A DNA stretch of 64,000 nt from Liolophura sinensis (GCF_032854445.1 NC_088295.1:88619836-88683835), one strand, 5' to 3'. Positions 30,001 to 42,456 are shown, counted from the stretch's first letter. Notes: a model not told the origin generated them from the sequence alone. Program-made: numbers and translations.

Positions 30001-33000
30001 ACGTCAACTGTTTTGTTTATATATGAAGGATGAATAAATGAACGAATAAATGAATGAATTGCGTTTAATGCTACATTGTCTGTATATTTCGACCATATCG
30101 TGGCGTTAGAACCATGAAACAGTTGTATTTTAAATATCACCAGCACTGAATTTGTTGTGGACCTATATCCTTTTTACTCTAGGTGAAGGCCAAGCTTGTC
30201 CCTATATAGATCTGAGTTCATGTTCTTTTTGCCTCTTCCACATCAAGCAGGAGCAGCTCAAATGGAAAAGATATTTGCATAAAATGTCGACTGTATACAT
30301 GCATGTCTTACCACAGGCCAAGTGTTTGGTGAAGAAATTCATCGCTGCCTTAGCCATGGGATACACAAGCAAGGGAAAAGCCTGTGTGTGGAAACAAATT
30401 ATGTCCTATAGTGATGATTACCGCAAATTACGTCCAACACTGCTTCTCCATAGTTCTTTTACCGTATCTTCTATATAGGAGAGAGAAAGCGTATGTACAG
30501 TATCCACAGTATAACCATTTTTTTTTCTTTGATTCCAAATCATCATGTGTGCTTTTGATGGCATGGTAATGAAAGCACCCCACAATCAGTTAATATGCTT
30601 CACAATACTTTTATCTCGCCTTTTTATGCGTCTGATGTGTGATGGGCGGTTACCTATATCAAATAGGTAGGCAGAGTAAATAGGAACTCATTATAAGTAT
30701 ATCAGCTGTACTACTGAAGACCACACTGGGTATGTTGATTACAGTTCCCATATGTACACAAAAAACAAGTTAACACCATGCAGATGTTAGTACTCAATCT
30801 TCACTACATATGCTCTGTAATCACAGACCGCACAGTGTGTTCATCATAAAGCTACACTGTGTGTTCATCAAAAAGCTACACTGTGTGTTCATCATAAAGC
30901 TACACTGTGTGTTCATCAAAAAGCTACACAGTGTGCTCATCAATAAGCTGCACGGCGTGTTAATACTGTACTGTGTGTTTATGTACAAGTTACACCGCGT
31001 GTTTATGTACAACCTGCATCGAGTGTACATGTACAGGGTACACTGCGTGTTTATGTACAAGCTACATTGTGGGTAATTGTACAAGCTACACTATGTGTTT
31101 ATGTACAAGCTACACTGTGTGTAAATGTACACGCTACACTGTGTGTTTACGTACAAGCTACACTATGTGTACATGTACAAGCTACACTGTGTGTTTATGT
31201 ACAAGCTCCACTGGGTATTGATGTACAAGCTGCACTTTGTGTTTATGTACAATCTACATTGTGTGTACATGTACGAGCTGCACTGTGAGCTTATGTACAA
31301 GTTACACTGTGTGTACATGTACAAGCTACTCTGTTTGTTAATGTACAAACTACATTGTGTGTTTATGTACAAGCTACATTCTGTGTTCATATACAATCTA
31401 CACCTCATGTTTATGTGCAAGCTGCACTGTGGGTTTATGTACAAGCTGCACTGTGTTCATGTACGAGCTACACTGTGGGTTTATGTACAAGCTACACTGC
31501 ATGTTTATCTACAAGCTACACTGTGTGTTTATGTACAAGCTACACTCTGTGTTTATGTACAAGCTACACTGTGTGTTTATGTACAAGCTACATTGTGTGT
31601 TTATTTACAAACTACACTGTGTGTTTATGTACAAGCTACACAGTGTGTTCTTGAACAAGCTGTGCTGTGCGTTTCTGTAGATGTTACACTGCGTGTTTAC
31701 GTGAACTGTGTGTTCATGTCCAAGCTGCAGTGTGTGTATACGTACAAGTTCTATAGTGTGTTTACAAGCCACACAGTGTTGTCCTGTACACGATACACAG
31801 CACTGTGTTCATGTACAAGATGCACAATGTGTTTACAAACCACACAGTGTTGTCCTGTACACGCTACACAGCTCGCGTATTGGTTTAAATGACTTATGCT
31901 TAAAACTATTGTTGGCGTATTGGTTTATCTGACTGGTAAGCACCTAAGCAGACCTACATTCCAACAGTTCAAGCAGATGTACCTCCAAACAATCCAAGCA
32001 GAGTTACTTTCTGGCCAACAGAGCAGACCTACTTCTTAACAACCCAACAGACAAGGAAATAATCACAGCAGATATACTTTCAAACAATCCAAGCTCAACA
32101 ATTTCAGCAGACGAACATTTTAACATTCTCAAATTGTCTTCTCAACAACCCCAGTGGCCGATCCCATGAAGTTATTTTGGACTGTAATCAAATTCAATAT
32201 AATGGCCCAAAAGCTGAAAAACAACAGTTTTGTCTTGACTGAACACTTCCTTGTTGTACACAATTTCAACACATCAACACCCACAAATTAGCATTTAAAT
32301 CAGATTTCAAATTATTCTGCAATTTAAAGCAAACCATTTGGAATCGGTCCAAGTAGATCAAGTTCCAAATATATACGTATATCGATCATTGTTACTGCGC
32401 AACGTTCCCTGTTAACATCCATGAAGGGTTCCACGGTGACTTTCCCCTCACGGTTCCAGGCTGACCTACTTCGCCAAACGCCCCCATCTAAATGTAATTC
32501 CTGCTTTCTAAGCTCACATCTTAACTTGATATCAATGGGTGTAATAACCTGAACTCAAGGGACATGTGAGCCGGAGTGTTGCAGATTAAATTGTGAACTT
32601 TTTAGGTATTTCACCATCCAATAAGAACCCCTCTGCTGCCGTTTAAAATATGTCTTTCAATTTCAAGTAGCTAATACAATTTTACTAACATTACTACATC
32701 TACTCACTGGTACTTCCGTAACTGCACTGGATATGTTAATCACTGTTCCTGTATCAGAAAAATACAAGTATTAACCAAACAACCAGAAAACCATCGCTTT
32801 GCAGAAAATGCTTACACACAATATACATTTTACTCTGATTTGAATGCCACGAGAGTTAAAATGGCGTGAAACATGATCGATATAGGATAATTTGCTCCGT
32901 CCCCACCCAGAAGAGTTGTACTCTATTTTGGGTGTGTTTGTACCAGCTTCATTGTAAGCCTAAGCACATGCGGCCGGAAAAAAGAATAATATTGTGGTTA

Positions 33001-36000
33001 TGACATGTACGGATAACACCTCCACAAGTTCACAATAACCACCATCCAGATCACTTAATGCGGTGACAGACTTTGAGGCCTACATATTTGCCGTGATTAA
33101 AGCTTTCATTGTACAATTATACTCGACTACGGTTCTAGGCGTCGAAAAAAAAAACATTCGCATACCAGCCGTAAACTATAATCTTGTCAATAATCTCAAG
33201 ACAACTTTCCATAACAACATTCAACAAAAATCGTCAAAGATCTAAGAAGGCAAGTAAAGAAAGAAATTAGGACGGAGTGAAGGTGACCCATGCATGCATG
33301 GGGAAGCTGATAGCTAAACAACTCAGAATGATACATTTTAGAATTGTCCAAGTACAACACACCTTTAGTTTTCTCCAAGTGTGGCATGCATGCTTTGGTC
33401 AGGAGGACTGGGCCCCGGATGTTTACGCTGAACACCTGGTCAAATGACTCGGCGGTCACAGTTTGTAAACTGTCAGGCATTTTCAGAAACCCTGCATTAT
33501 TGATCTGAAAATATATAACCGGAAATATCCTTTCCATTTCAGAGTTAAACTCTAAATTAAAAGCCACCTATGTATAACTCATTCAAGTCCGATAACTATG
33601 TCAGCCATGTTTCTTCTATGGGTCAACATTTTGGAACCGCTTATAGAAATAGAATGCCCTATAAATATGACATATTTATAGTTAGATTAATCAGAAATAT
33701 AATGCTAGATACATCTTTATTTACATTGCTGGCACACGTGCATCTCTGCGGTTAGCTGCATGGCTCGAAATGCCGATTAGGGATATTGCAAGCTGGTATG
33801 ACAAAGAAACATGGAAAATGCTAGGCCTAATATTTGAACGATTAACCCATCATAGGAAGTGTGAAGCGACAAGACCTTTATTACTCCTTGGTACATGGAA
33901 AAAACAACTCGCCCATTAGAGCATGGATCACTGACCTCAAAAAATACAAAGGTGAGGAAACACGTCATAAAGGAAATGAAACTATTCCCCTCGTACTATA
34001 AAAGCCACTTAGGTACAACATATTACGAAGAAGACTTGCAAATTACCAGTGCGTTAATCCCTCCAAACTTCTCCAGGGTAGCAGAGACGATCCTGTCAGG
34101 GGACTGGGGGTCGGCCAAGTCCCCGATGATCTGTAAAACCTGTCGGTCATAGAATCACTTACGTTACATGTGCGTATGTTATATATTCCAGTCGACGCAA
34201 CTCTCAATAAACAAATGAGTACTCCAGAGTACACTTGCCTAATGTACTTGTTCCGAGAAATGCGACATTGCGAAAAGGTTCATATATTTTTCAAATTTTT
34301 GAAAAAAGAAATAAGCGTTGATTTCCCACTAATCAATTGTGCTTAATTTCGTACGGAAAAAAGCGACTTTCGAAACATTTTATATTCTGTAACTATCGAT
34401 AATTGCCCATTTCCCTTGACTTACATCTTCGGAGTCTGCTCCGTTCTCTTGACACATTCTACTGGTGCTGTCTAACCTCTCTTTATTCCGACCACATATA
34501 GCCACAGCGTAACCCCGTTTGCTCAGTTCACAGGCGATCTCCTGTCCAATTCCGCTACTCCCGCCTAAAGCCAGACAAGAGAGACAACTCTCATAAGGAA
34601 GGGATCAAAGACAGTGTAATATACCCATGAGAATTACCTTCACACATTTGATGCTGACGCTAATCCAGAGAACCGAGAACACGGGTCGGGTATCTATGAC
34701 GATGACATAGATTCTTAAGGGAGACCGTTTTAAACGACCGCATGTCTCGCGTGTGAGTATTGCTACCTATATACAGATGGAAAAATATTATATATTATGT
34801 CTTAACTGTGTTATGTAAATTAGAACAGAGTCACAGGTAATGAACAGTCACAGGTAATGAACAGAGCCATAGGTAATGAACAGAGTCATAGGTAATGTGA
34901 AAGCCAGCGATAAGCATTGTTTTTTTAAAACAATTTAAATAGTAACTTTAAATACTCCATATACTTTAAATAGTCCAATACTGCAACTACTTCGACCGAG
35001 TTACACGTTAGTCTTAACTGGGTTGTCCAATAAAATCATGCACGGACACTCTGATTGGTCAGAAGTGCTGCTTCGTTTTGTTACTTTTTTGGTCGAAACG
35101 TGCTACGTGTGTTTTAACTGAACCGTCTATTATTTTTATGTGTGACTCACATTTACGTGATATTGTTGAAATGCAAACCTTCTCCAGCAAATTAAATTCT
35201 CCATTTAGAACAACAGAAGAACCTCTTCTTATCACCGGAACCCAATGGAAGCTGGGGAACCTTGAATATTCCCTGTCCCAGAATGAGACTGAACCATGTT
35301 TGAAGTAATTGCCAGTTTAGAAACAAAAATACTTTTGAAATATAAATTAACGGGCTTTGAAATAAGGTTCACTTTTGAAATAGAAATTGAGCACTTTTGA
35401 TATAATCCTGCTTACTACTTCTAAAATAAAACTTTATTCGAAAGTGGAACTTATTTCAAAATTGGTCAGTTTTGTATTCAGAGGTGTTCTTTTTTTAGAA
35501 CTGACATTTTATTTCAGGAATGGTTCTTACAAACCCCTATCCTCCTATCCACCAGAGACCAGAACAACTGATTTGTTTTGTTCAATATAACCTGAAGTCT
35601 TTAATCCTAAACACCCTTCCATCATATACAGGCACTATACACACTACCACCCTCTTCGTGCACACTTCCGCACTATACACACTACCACCCTCTTCATGCA
35701 CACTTCCGCACTATACACACTACCACCATTTTCGTGCACACTTCCACACTATACACACTTCCCCGATACACTCGTTTCCACATTCACTCTTCCATACTAT
35801 ACACGCTTCAACAATACACATGTACGCTTCCACATTATACACATTTCCACCCTATACATGCATGCAGTCTTCACAAAATAGCTTCCATACTATACACGCA
35901 TACTTACACAACACAATATATAAACCCTTCCACCCTATACTTGCACGCTTCCACTCTATGTATGCTTTCACCCTACACATCAACGCTTGCACACCATGCA

Positions 36001-36802
36001 CACTTCGACCTTACACATTCACACTTCCACACTATATACATACTTCCACCCTACACTTGCACACTTCCACGCTATTCACAATTCCACCTTATACATGAGT
36101 CCATAAAATACACACTTCCACCCTATATATGTATGCAGCAAGCTTCCACCCTATACATGCATGCAGCAAGCTTCCACCCTATACATGCATGCAGCAAGCT
36201 TCCACCCTATACATGCATGCAGCATTTAAAAATGCCTGTATAGCGCGATTTCTTATTCTGCTGTGGACATCCACGGTGCAGTTTTCAAGCTATAGGCACT
36301 TATATTGGTGAAGCAAATGCCCTCTCTAATGGTCTCTGAAAAATCATCAGCGCCGAGTACTGTGGGTAAAAAGTAACATATATACATGTTCAAATAAAAA
36401 TGGCTATTTGACCACACTAGAAGACATGTCACATGTTGTCTATAAAACACCATAGTTTTGTAGGAAACGTTGGAATAAGTTACTGAAAGTACCCCAAGGA
36501 TGCCAGCCCGTGTTTTAACAAAAACCTATGCCTGTATAGTCCCGCCATATACATGTAACACGTTTATGCATAAGACGTCTGCGTTCGTATAAAAACTGCA
36601 AGTCAGTTGTCCAGTATTGCGTAGGTTTTTATAAATACGTCATGCGTCGTTATATTTGCAGTGTAGTCGGTATGTACTGGTCAATATCGAAACACTAATG
36701 AGTAGAACAGAAAATGCGACAGGCTAGCAGCTGGTTGTGCTTTTTAATGTCGGTAATTTTACCTGTAATTATGACAACACGTTTGCGAGATTTTGCGGCC
36801 AT
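27064..36802 (-). CDS. Short-chain dehydrogenase/reductase (FabG-like), 260 aa, nine exons
   Basis: NAD(P)-dependent oxidoreductase of the classical SDR family. Coding exons on the minus strand: 36763-36802, 34425-34564, 34047-34130, 33363-33504, 32708-32748, 30312-30381, 29925-29961, 29135-29204 and 27064-27222. They total 783 bases with every phase matching and GT/AG borders. The protein begins MAAKSRKRVVIITG and continues GSSGIGQEIA, the Rossmann TGxxxGIG cofactor motif split across exons 1 and 2. Then come INNAGFL, TVINISSAVTEVP (active-site Ser region), YPMAKAA (catalytic YxxxK), PGYIQTP, and the C-terminal ITGETLVVDGGW. Length is normal for the class. Closest in style to 3-oxoacyl-ACP-reductase-like/DHRS proteins; the substrate cannot be told. 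Exon 1 also exists in a second copy at 40702-40741. An upstream in-frame ATG at 36895 could lengthen the N-terminus. Confidence 0.93.
28346..28921. mobile_element. TTAA-bounded non-autonomous element in an SDR intron
   Basis: The ends are TTAAAGGAGAA (28346-28356) and TTCTCCTTTAA (28911-28921). Looser inverted similarity extends about 55 bases inward: AAAA.TTAAA then GAAAAGAG on each side. TTAA at both borders fits elements that duplicate TTAA on insertion, such as the piggyBac type. The interior has short open frames but no transposase. A lone matching end (TTTAAAGGAGAG) appears near 52421. Confidence 0.5.
29488..29619 (-). repeat. SINE family A, 5'-truncated, in an SDR intron
   Basis: The minus strand reads GGATGGCCATGGGTTTCCCC, CACCATAATGCTGGC-like sequence, then TATAAGCAAAATATTCTTGA and GTACGGCATAAAACATCAAT. 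Same orientation as the SDR gene. Confidence 0.75.
30707..30747 (-). pseudogene. Decayed duplicate of SDR exon 5
   Basis: Exactly 41 bases, the size of the working exon at 32708-32748, spelling GTVINIPSVVF against GTVINISSAVT. Flanking intron sequence on the acceptor side is also related (TACACAAAAAACAAG against ATCAGAAAAATACAAG, plus strand). The AG before the exon and the GT after it are both gone (the donor position reads GC), so it cannot be spliced normally. It lies on the other side of the 24-bp minisatellite from the working exon. Confidence 0.75.
30826..31885. repeat. 24-bp minisatellite in an SDR intron (about 1.06 kb)
   Basis: About 44 imperfect copies of a 24-base unit built on CTACACTGTGTGTTTATGTA plus CAAG. 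Because 24 is a multiple of three, several frames stay open on both strands, giving long apparent proteins rich in Cys, Tyr, His and Val. These are artefacts of the repeat. Units at the left end use TTCATCA(T/A)AAAGC instead of TTTATGTACAAGC, so at least two unit types exist. Confidence 0.93.
31940..32130. repeat. Degenerate short tandem repeat beside the minisatellite
   Basis: Loose repeats of about 30 bases with the core CCAAGCAGA or CAGACCTACTT followed by AACAA(T/C)CCAA. Strongly diverged. Confidence 0.45.
34824..34893. repeat. Short tandem repeat, about 19-bp unit, four copies
   Basis: GAACAGAGTCATAGGTAAT-like units repeated four times with small changes, in intron 1 of the SDR gene just outside duplicated segment A. 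Confidence 0.75.
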
Positions 36803-37214
36803 GTCTGTGGTCCAGTTCTTGGGGATGTCTCGTGATGGTAGGCCTAAGTGTGCCCTGAGTCTGTTAGTAACAGGGGCCCTGATAGTCTTAATCATGTATA
36901 TTACATTGGGTGAAACAGCGCAGGCGCTTGCAGTTGACCTATATGCACGCTGTTATACACCCGGTAGTCTGGCTTAAATGCACAGGTTATGGCAAATTGT
37001 GTACACACGTCCTACATATGTTCTTACTAATAACGTCCCCTAAAGTAAAGGACACCTAATTATTATTATTATTATTTTTTTTTAAATATTTTTTAGAAAT
37101 ATCAACAAACGTCAAAAATGAGACTTCTTGTTTGATCGGAATATATATGCGTATCATACTGATCTTCTTGTTTGAACAATAAACATTTTGTGCCAAATGT
37201 ACAGATTCTGGAGA
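35006..37214. repeat. Segmental duplication copy A (2.2 kb), carries SDR exon 1
   Basis: Nearly identical, in the same orientation, to 38944-41144; the offset is 3938-3939 bases. It begins at CGTTAGTCTTAACTGGGTTG and ends at TACAGATTCTGGAGA. It contains a minisatellite (35625-36225) and SDR exon 1 (36763-36802). Differences between the copies are few single bases and small indels, so the event is recent. Confidence 0.95.
35625..36225. repeat. Minisatellite in segment A (TATACAC/CTTCCAC type)
   Basis: Irregular tandem units of about 16-27 bases around CACTTCCACCCTATACATGC. The last four units are near-perfect 27-base copies ending ATGCATGCAGCAAGCTTCCA. The open frames here are repeat artefacts. 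The matching array in segment B is 39563-40163. Confidence 0.9.
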
Positions 37215-38943
37215 CACTGAGTGCGAATCACTAAAAAGAGTACATAAATTTTATATTAAAGTATGTAAGGTTACAATCTGTTATGCTTTGGACAACCAAG
37301 TGTGAAACGGGAGGTAGAAAAACAAATTGAACTGTAAAATACACAATTCAATACAGATGCAAGGAAAACAACGGCAATTTGGCTCAGCAGTTCTGACAGT
37401 TCAAGTGTGAATGCTGTGAATCAGGAGGTAGAAATAAATAAACTGTGAACAATAAAATACACAAAAATACATATAAAAGGAAAACAATCAAAATGCATGG
37501 TAATTTGGCGCAGCAGGTGCATGTCACTCACAGTTACACTACTTCACATTAAAATGCAACGGAACCAAATCAGAATACAGTATACATAGCTCTTACAACT
37601 GAGACTGAGAACAGGCAAAATTATCACCACTGAATCTGTGACTGTCATTCACTAAAAAGAGTAGTGTCACCAATCACCATACGATTTAAGCAGCTAAGTC
37701 ACAGTAGGTAGAAATAAACTTTGTAAAATACAAAAAAAACAAAACAAAACAAGAAACAAGTCAAATACATGTACTATCAGTCACATATCTATGTCGAGAA
37801 ATTAACTTTTGGCACAGTGACACAGTAGTGCATGTCAAACATCATTTCTGTCATCTGAATACATATATGAATACACTTTGAAAACTTACATGTTAGAAAA
37901 ATATTCACAATCTAGTATACATACATATAATGTTAATACACTTTGAAACAGTGTACTGGTCTGTGGGCTGGGACTAGCCTTAAAAAAAATATGTTGATTC
38001 AGGATTTTGCCCGTCAAAAATACCCCTTTTGGCTGGATTGCCCGTCCAGTTGGACGGGTGGACGGGTGTCTGGCTAGCCTGGTGCCCGGGGGTAAAAAAA
38101 AATCTGCCCAGTGTGGGGCTCGAACCCATGGTCCAAAAAAACAAAAAGGCCTGGTTTATAGCTCAACCTGTTACCAATTAACCACCACCCTAACGGCGGG
38201 CTCCGGATTTTTTGCGCTAGCGAGCCGCCGTTAGGGGGGTTAATTGGCGCTGACACATCCCACTACCTTTGGGCCATTTACAACACCCCTTGGTAAGGTC
38301 TCTCTGCCTCCGAAACTGTCGAAAGTTGCAGAGATTCCTTAGAAGTGCATAGAGCCCGGCGCCATATGCAGCTAATGTATTCATATACTACATATACAGG
38401 AGACCAAATCCGGATTTGAGCTAGCAAACATCCCCTTATAAATGTAGTATATGAATACACCCCTTACACACAGCGCCTTTCCCACCTGTCAGCCGACTGA
38501 GCTATATCCCACGACCCACGAAACATGGGCCTAAATTGGAAGGACTTTTCCGCATAAACAAAATATCTCCAATCCTCCTAAAAAAATACTGGCTCTTATC
38601 AAACAAGACACGCTGAAAAAGCCTGTCACATTTATTTTTCATAAAACCCGTAGTTTACGCCCTATCCCGGGGAGAAAATCAGCTGAATCACCCTGTTGTG
38701 CAACACAGCCGGCCCATATATAGACCATACGCCTTATCTATTAAATGCCAATTAGGTCGTCTCATATCAGTGTGTGTGTGTGTGTAGGCTAGACTTGTAA
38801 ATAAGCGTGTATAATGCCTTGGCTGGGGAGGCGCCTAAGGGGGGGGGGGGGGGATGGGAAGCAGGGAAAGTGGGGGGAGCCTCTATTTGTTATGGGGAGG
38901 CCCCAAGGGGGGGTGCGCCAGAACCCCTATTCCCTATACTACT
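37215..38943. other. Spacer between the duplicated segments, with tRNA-like modules
   Basis: 1.7 kb present once. Two tRNA-like promoter modules lie on the minus strand. One is at about 38099-38200, with B box GGGTTCGAGCCCCAC. The other is at about 38410-38515, with A box TAGCTCAGTCGG and B-box-like GCTCAAATCCGG. They look like SINE-type or tRNA-pseudogene pieces rather than functional tRNAs. A (TG) run at about 38769 and a G-only run at about 38839-38853 are also present. Confidence 0.45.
38376..38459. other. Perfect 18-bp inverted repeat with a 48-base spacer
   Basis: Arms TGTATTCATATACTACAT (38376-38393) and ATGTAGTATATGAATACA (38442-38459). The spacer holds a 12-bp palindrome AAATCCGGATTT. 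It lies between the A- and B-box-like motifs of the tRNA-like module, so a foldback may have entered it. Confidence 0.8.
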
Positions 38944-41144
38944 CGTTAGTCTTAACTGGGTTGTCCAATAAAATCATGCACGGACACTTTGATGGTCAGA
39001 AGTGCTGCTTCGTTTTGTTACTTTTTTGGTCGAAACGTGCTACGTGTGTTTTAACTGAACCGTCTATTATTTTTATGTGTGACTCACATTTACGTGATAT
39101 TGTTGAAATGCAAACCTTCTCCAACAAATTAAATTCTCCATTTAGAACAACAGAAGAACCTCTTCTTATCACCGGAACCCAATGGAAGCTGGGGAACCTT
39201 GAATATTCCCTGTCCCAGAATGAGACTGAACTATGTTTGAAGTAATTGCCAGTTTAGAAACAAAAATACTTTTTGAAATATAAATTAACGGGCTTTGAAA
39301 TAAGGTTCACTTTTGAAATAGAAATTGAGCACTTTTGATATAATCCTGCTTACTACTTCTAAAATAAAACTTTATTCGAAAGTGGAACTTATTTCAAAAT
39401 TGGTCAGTTTTGTATTCAGAGGTGTTCTTTTTTTAGAACTGACATTTTATTTCAGGAATGGTTCTTACAAACCCCTATCCTCCTATCCACCAGAGACCAG
39501 AACAACTGATTTGTTTTGTTCAATATAACCTGAAGTCTTTAATCCTAAACACCCTTCCATCATATACAGGCACTATACACACTACCACCCTCTTCGTGCA
39601 CACTTCCGCACTATACACACTACCACCCTCTTCATGCACACTTCCGCACTATACACACTACCACCATTTTCGTGCACACTTCCACACTATACACACTTCC
39701 CCGATACACTCGTTTCCACATTCACTCTTCCATACTATACACGCTTCAACAATACACATGTACGCTTCCACATTATACACATTTCCACCCTATACATGCA
39801 TGCAGTCTTCACAAAATAGCTTCCATACTATACACGCATACTTACACAACACAATATATAAACCCTTCCACCCTATACTTGCACGCTTCCACTCTATGTA
39901 TGCTTTCACCCTACACATCAACGCTTGCACACCATGCACGCTTCGACCTTACACATTCACACTTCCACACTATATACATACTTCCACCCTACACTTGCAC
40001 ACTTCCACGCTATTCACAATTCCACCTTATACATGAGTCCATAAAATACACACTTCCACCCTATATATGTATGCAGCAAGCTTCCACCCTATACATGCAT
40101 GCAACAAGCTTCCACCCTATACATGCATGCAGCAAGCTTCCACCCTATACATGCATGCAGCATTTAAAAATGCCTGTATAGCGCGATTTCTTATTCTGCT
40201 GTGGACATCCACGGTGCAGTTTTCAAGCTATAGGCACTTATATTGGTGAAGCAAATGCCCTCTCTAATGGTCTCTGAAAAATCATCAGCGCCGAGTACTG
40301 TGGGTAAAAAGTAACATATATACATGTTCAAATAAAAATGGCTATTTGACCACACTAGAAGACATGTCACATATTGTCTATAAAACACCATAGTTTTGTA
40401 GGAAACGTTGGAATAAGTTACTGAAAGTACCCCAAGGATGCCAGCCCGTGTTTTAACAAAAACCTATGTCTGTATAGTCCCGCCATATACATGTAACACG
40501 TTTATGCATAAGACGTCTGCGTTCGTATAAAAACTGCAAGTCATTTGTCCAGTATTGCGTAGGTTTTTATAAATACGTCATGCGTCGTTAATATTTGCAG
40601 TGTAGTCGGTATGTACTGGTCAATATCGAAACACTAATGAGTAGAACAGAAAATGCGACAGGTTAGCAGTTGGTTGTGCTTTTTAATGTCGGTAATCTTA
40701 CCTGTAATTATGACAACACGTTTGCGAGATTTTGCGGCCATGTCTGTGGTCCAGTTCTTGGGGATGTCTCGTGATGGTAGGCCTAAGTGTGCCCTGAGTC
40801 TGTTAGTAACAGGGGCCCTGATAGTCTTAATCATGTATATTACATTGGGTGAAACAGCGCAGGCGCTTGCAGTTGACCTATATGCACGCTGTTATACACC
40901 CGGTACTCTGGCTTAAATGCACAGGTTATGGCAAATTGTGTACACACGCTACATATGTTCTTACTAATAACGTCCCCTGAAGTAAAGGACACCTAATTAT
41001 TTTTTTTTTTTTTTAATATTTTTTAGAAATATCAACAAACGTCGAAAATGAGACTTCTTGTTTGATCGGAATATATATGCGTATCATACTGATCTTCTTG
41101 TTTGAACAATAAACATTTTGTGCCAAATGTACAGATTCTGGAGA
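38944..41144. repeat. Segmental duplication copy B (2.2 kb)
   Basis: Partner of 35006-37214, same orientation. The left flank is a G-rich region; right of 41144 (TTCTGGAGA) the copies diverge at once. It carries a second minisatellite array and a second copy of SDR exon 1. Confidence 0.95.
40702..40741 (-). other. Second copy of SDR exon 1 (possible alternative first exon)
   Basis: Encodes the same MAAKSRKRVVIITG start as 36763-36802, with the same phase and a GT donor. Its donor is GTAAGA, closer to consensus than GTAAAA in copy A. It lies further from exon 2 on the same strand, so a transcript starting in copy B could splice to exon 2 and give the same protein. Use is not shown by the sequence. 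Confidence 0.6.
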
Positions 41145-41401
41145 AGAAAGAAAAACAAAATAGGTCTACTCGCATTCAACATGCGTCAATGCTGGCTTTG
41201 TATGAATCGCCCAGAGCTAAGCTTCGGTGGGTGTGTTAACAGCACGTGATCTTTCCCAACAGTTGGTGGATTGGAACGCTGTTCACTTTTTGTTATATGT
41301 GGTTCATTGGAGTGTGCATTGTGCAATGATGTGTTGCATGTAGTGAGGTTGTGGTTAAATATGATGTGACATTTAACATTCAGTGAATATGTATGGTGCT
41401 G

Positions 41402-41543
41402 TGGAGGAAACCCTCGACCATCGGCAGATTGCCTAGATATGAGGCCATCATCTGGACCTCAACTCACGGAGACCACATTGGTGTGAGGCTTCTGTGTCGT
41501 TGTCCAGCGCTGGCGTGCTACCACCCGGACCACTGAGGCCTCC
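41402..41543 (-). repeat. SINE family A, diverged, 3'-truncated
   Basis: The minus strand starts GGCCTCAGTGGTCCGGGTGG, then AGAAGCCTCACACCAATG, GTCTCCGTGAGTTGAGGTCC and CCGATGGTCGAGGGTTTCCT. The head and middle blocks are in the family order. Confidence 0.65.
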
Positions 41544-41756
41544 TCTTTGTGATTTGATGTATGCTGTTCAAGTTACTTTCAGTATGGTCCGATATAGTTA
41601 ATTGGTGTGGGGTTTATTTATCTGAGACTACTACACGTAGGGTAAAATTATGAGGGGCATCGTTTTGTTTTAGTGTGGTGGAGTAATGTGTTTGACGCAT
41701 GCGCATTTTGTGGTTAAGTGCTCATTTCAAAGATATCATAATGTTTTACTTGTAGG

Positions 41757-41925
41757 ACGGGCAATTGGGTGGGAGAAAGCACACAGATCCTCGAGGAAAG
41801 ATCTCGCTTTGTCACTCAGGTACTTGGCGGCGGAAGCTGGATTCGAACATGCGACCTCACTGATCAAGTAGGGTAACGGGAACTTCCCGCAGAAGCGACT
41901 TACTAGCCCCATTTACCCCATTTAT
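41757..41925 (-). repeat. Probable tRNA-derived SINE
   Basis: The minus strand has GGTCGCATGTTCGAATCCAG, a good B box, after a tRNA-like 5' part GGCTAGTAAGTCGCTTCTGC, and continues to GTGTGCTTTCTCCCACCC. The body differs from families A-C. Confidence 0.5.
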
Positions 41926-42456
41926 ATGCAACGCAGAATAAATGTAACGATTATCCAAGTTTTCTTTTAGTTCTCTCCACTGGTTGATTTATTACATGAC
42001 TGAAAGGTTGATTAGTTCGTTGATTGGGCGACTGAGTGATTGAGTGGCTGCTGACTGTTCTCTGGAAGAATGATGTACCTGGATGTAAACAGAGAATATC
42101 CAATGACTGTTCTATTAGTTTTTAAAATGTCACATACCCGAATGGACTAGCTGATCCGAAACCATTGTTCTTTGGACATCATTGTTGCATTTTATGTTGA
42201 TAAACCAGAAAACAATTGTATCAGGTTTGATACAACCAGTGAAAACAAAACTTTCCTAAGATAGCGGAGTACTATTTTGACCATGTGGACAATCGTTGCA
42301 AAAACGATGTTAACTATTTACATAATGCATTAACCAATAACATTCCGGTTTATAAATAAACGAGGTCTATTTTTATGCAAAACAGCAGACTACGATTTTC
42401 CATTGCGGATCATGTAATTCCTTTCATAGCAAACGGTAGCCAAGTCATGTAAAAAT

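Noticed and set aside
31125-31892. 255-residue open frame rich in Cys, Tyr, His and Lys
   Set aside because: It is the 24-bp minisatellite read in frame; other frames and the other strand are equally open.
35520-36243. Open frames of 192 and 169 residues rich in His, Thr, Pro (and the same at 39458-40181)
   Set aside because: Translations of the CTTCCAC/TATACAC minisatellite, duplicated with the segment; no codon signal.
38099-38200. tRNA gene on the minus strand
   Set aside because: The B box is good, but no acceptor stem or cloverleaf of normal size can be folded; more likely a SINE or tRNA relic.
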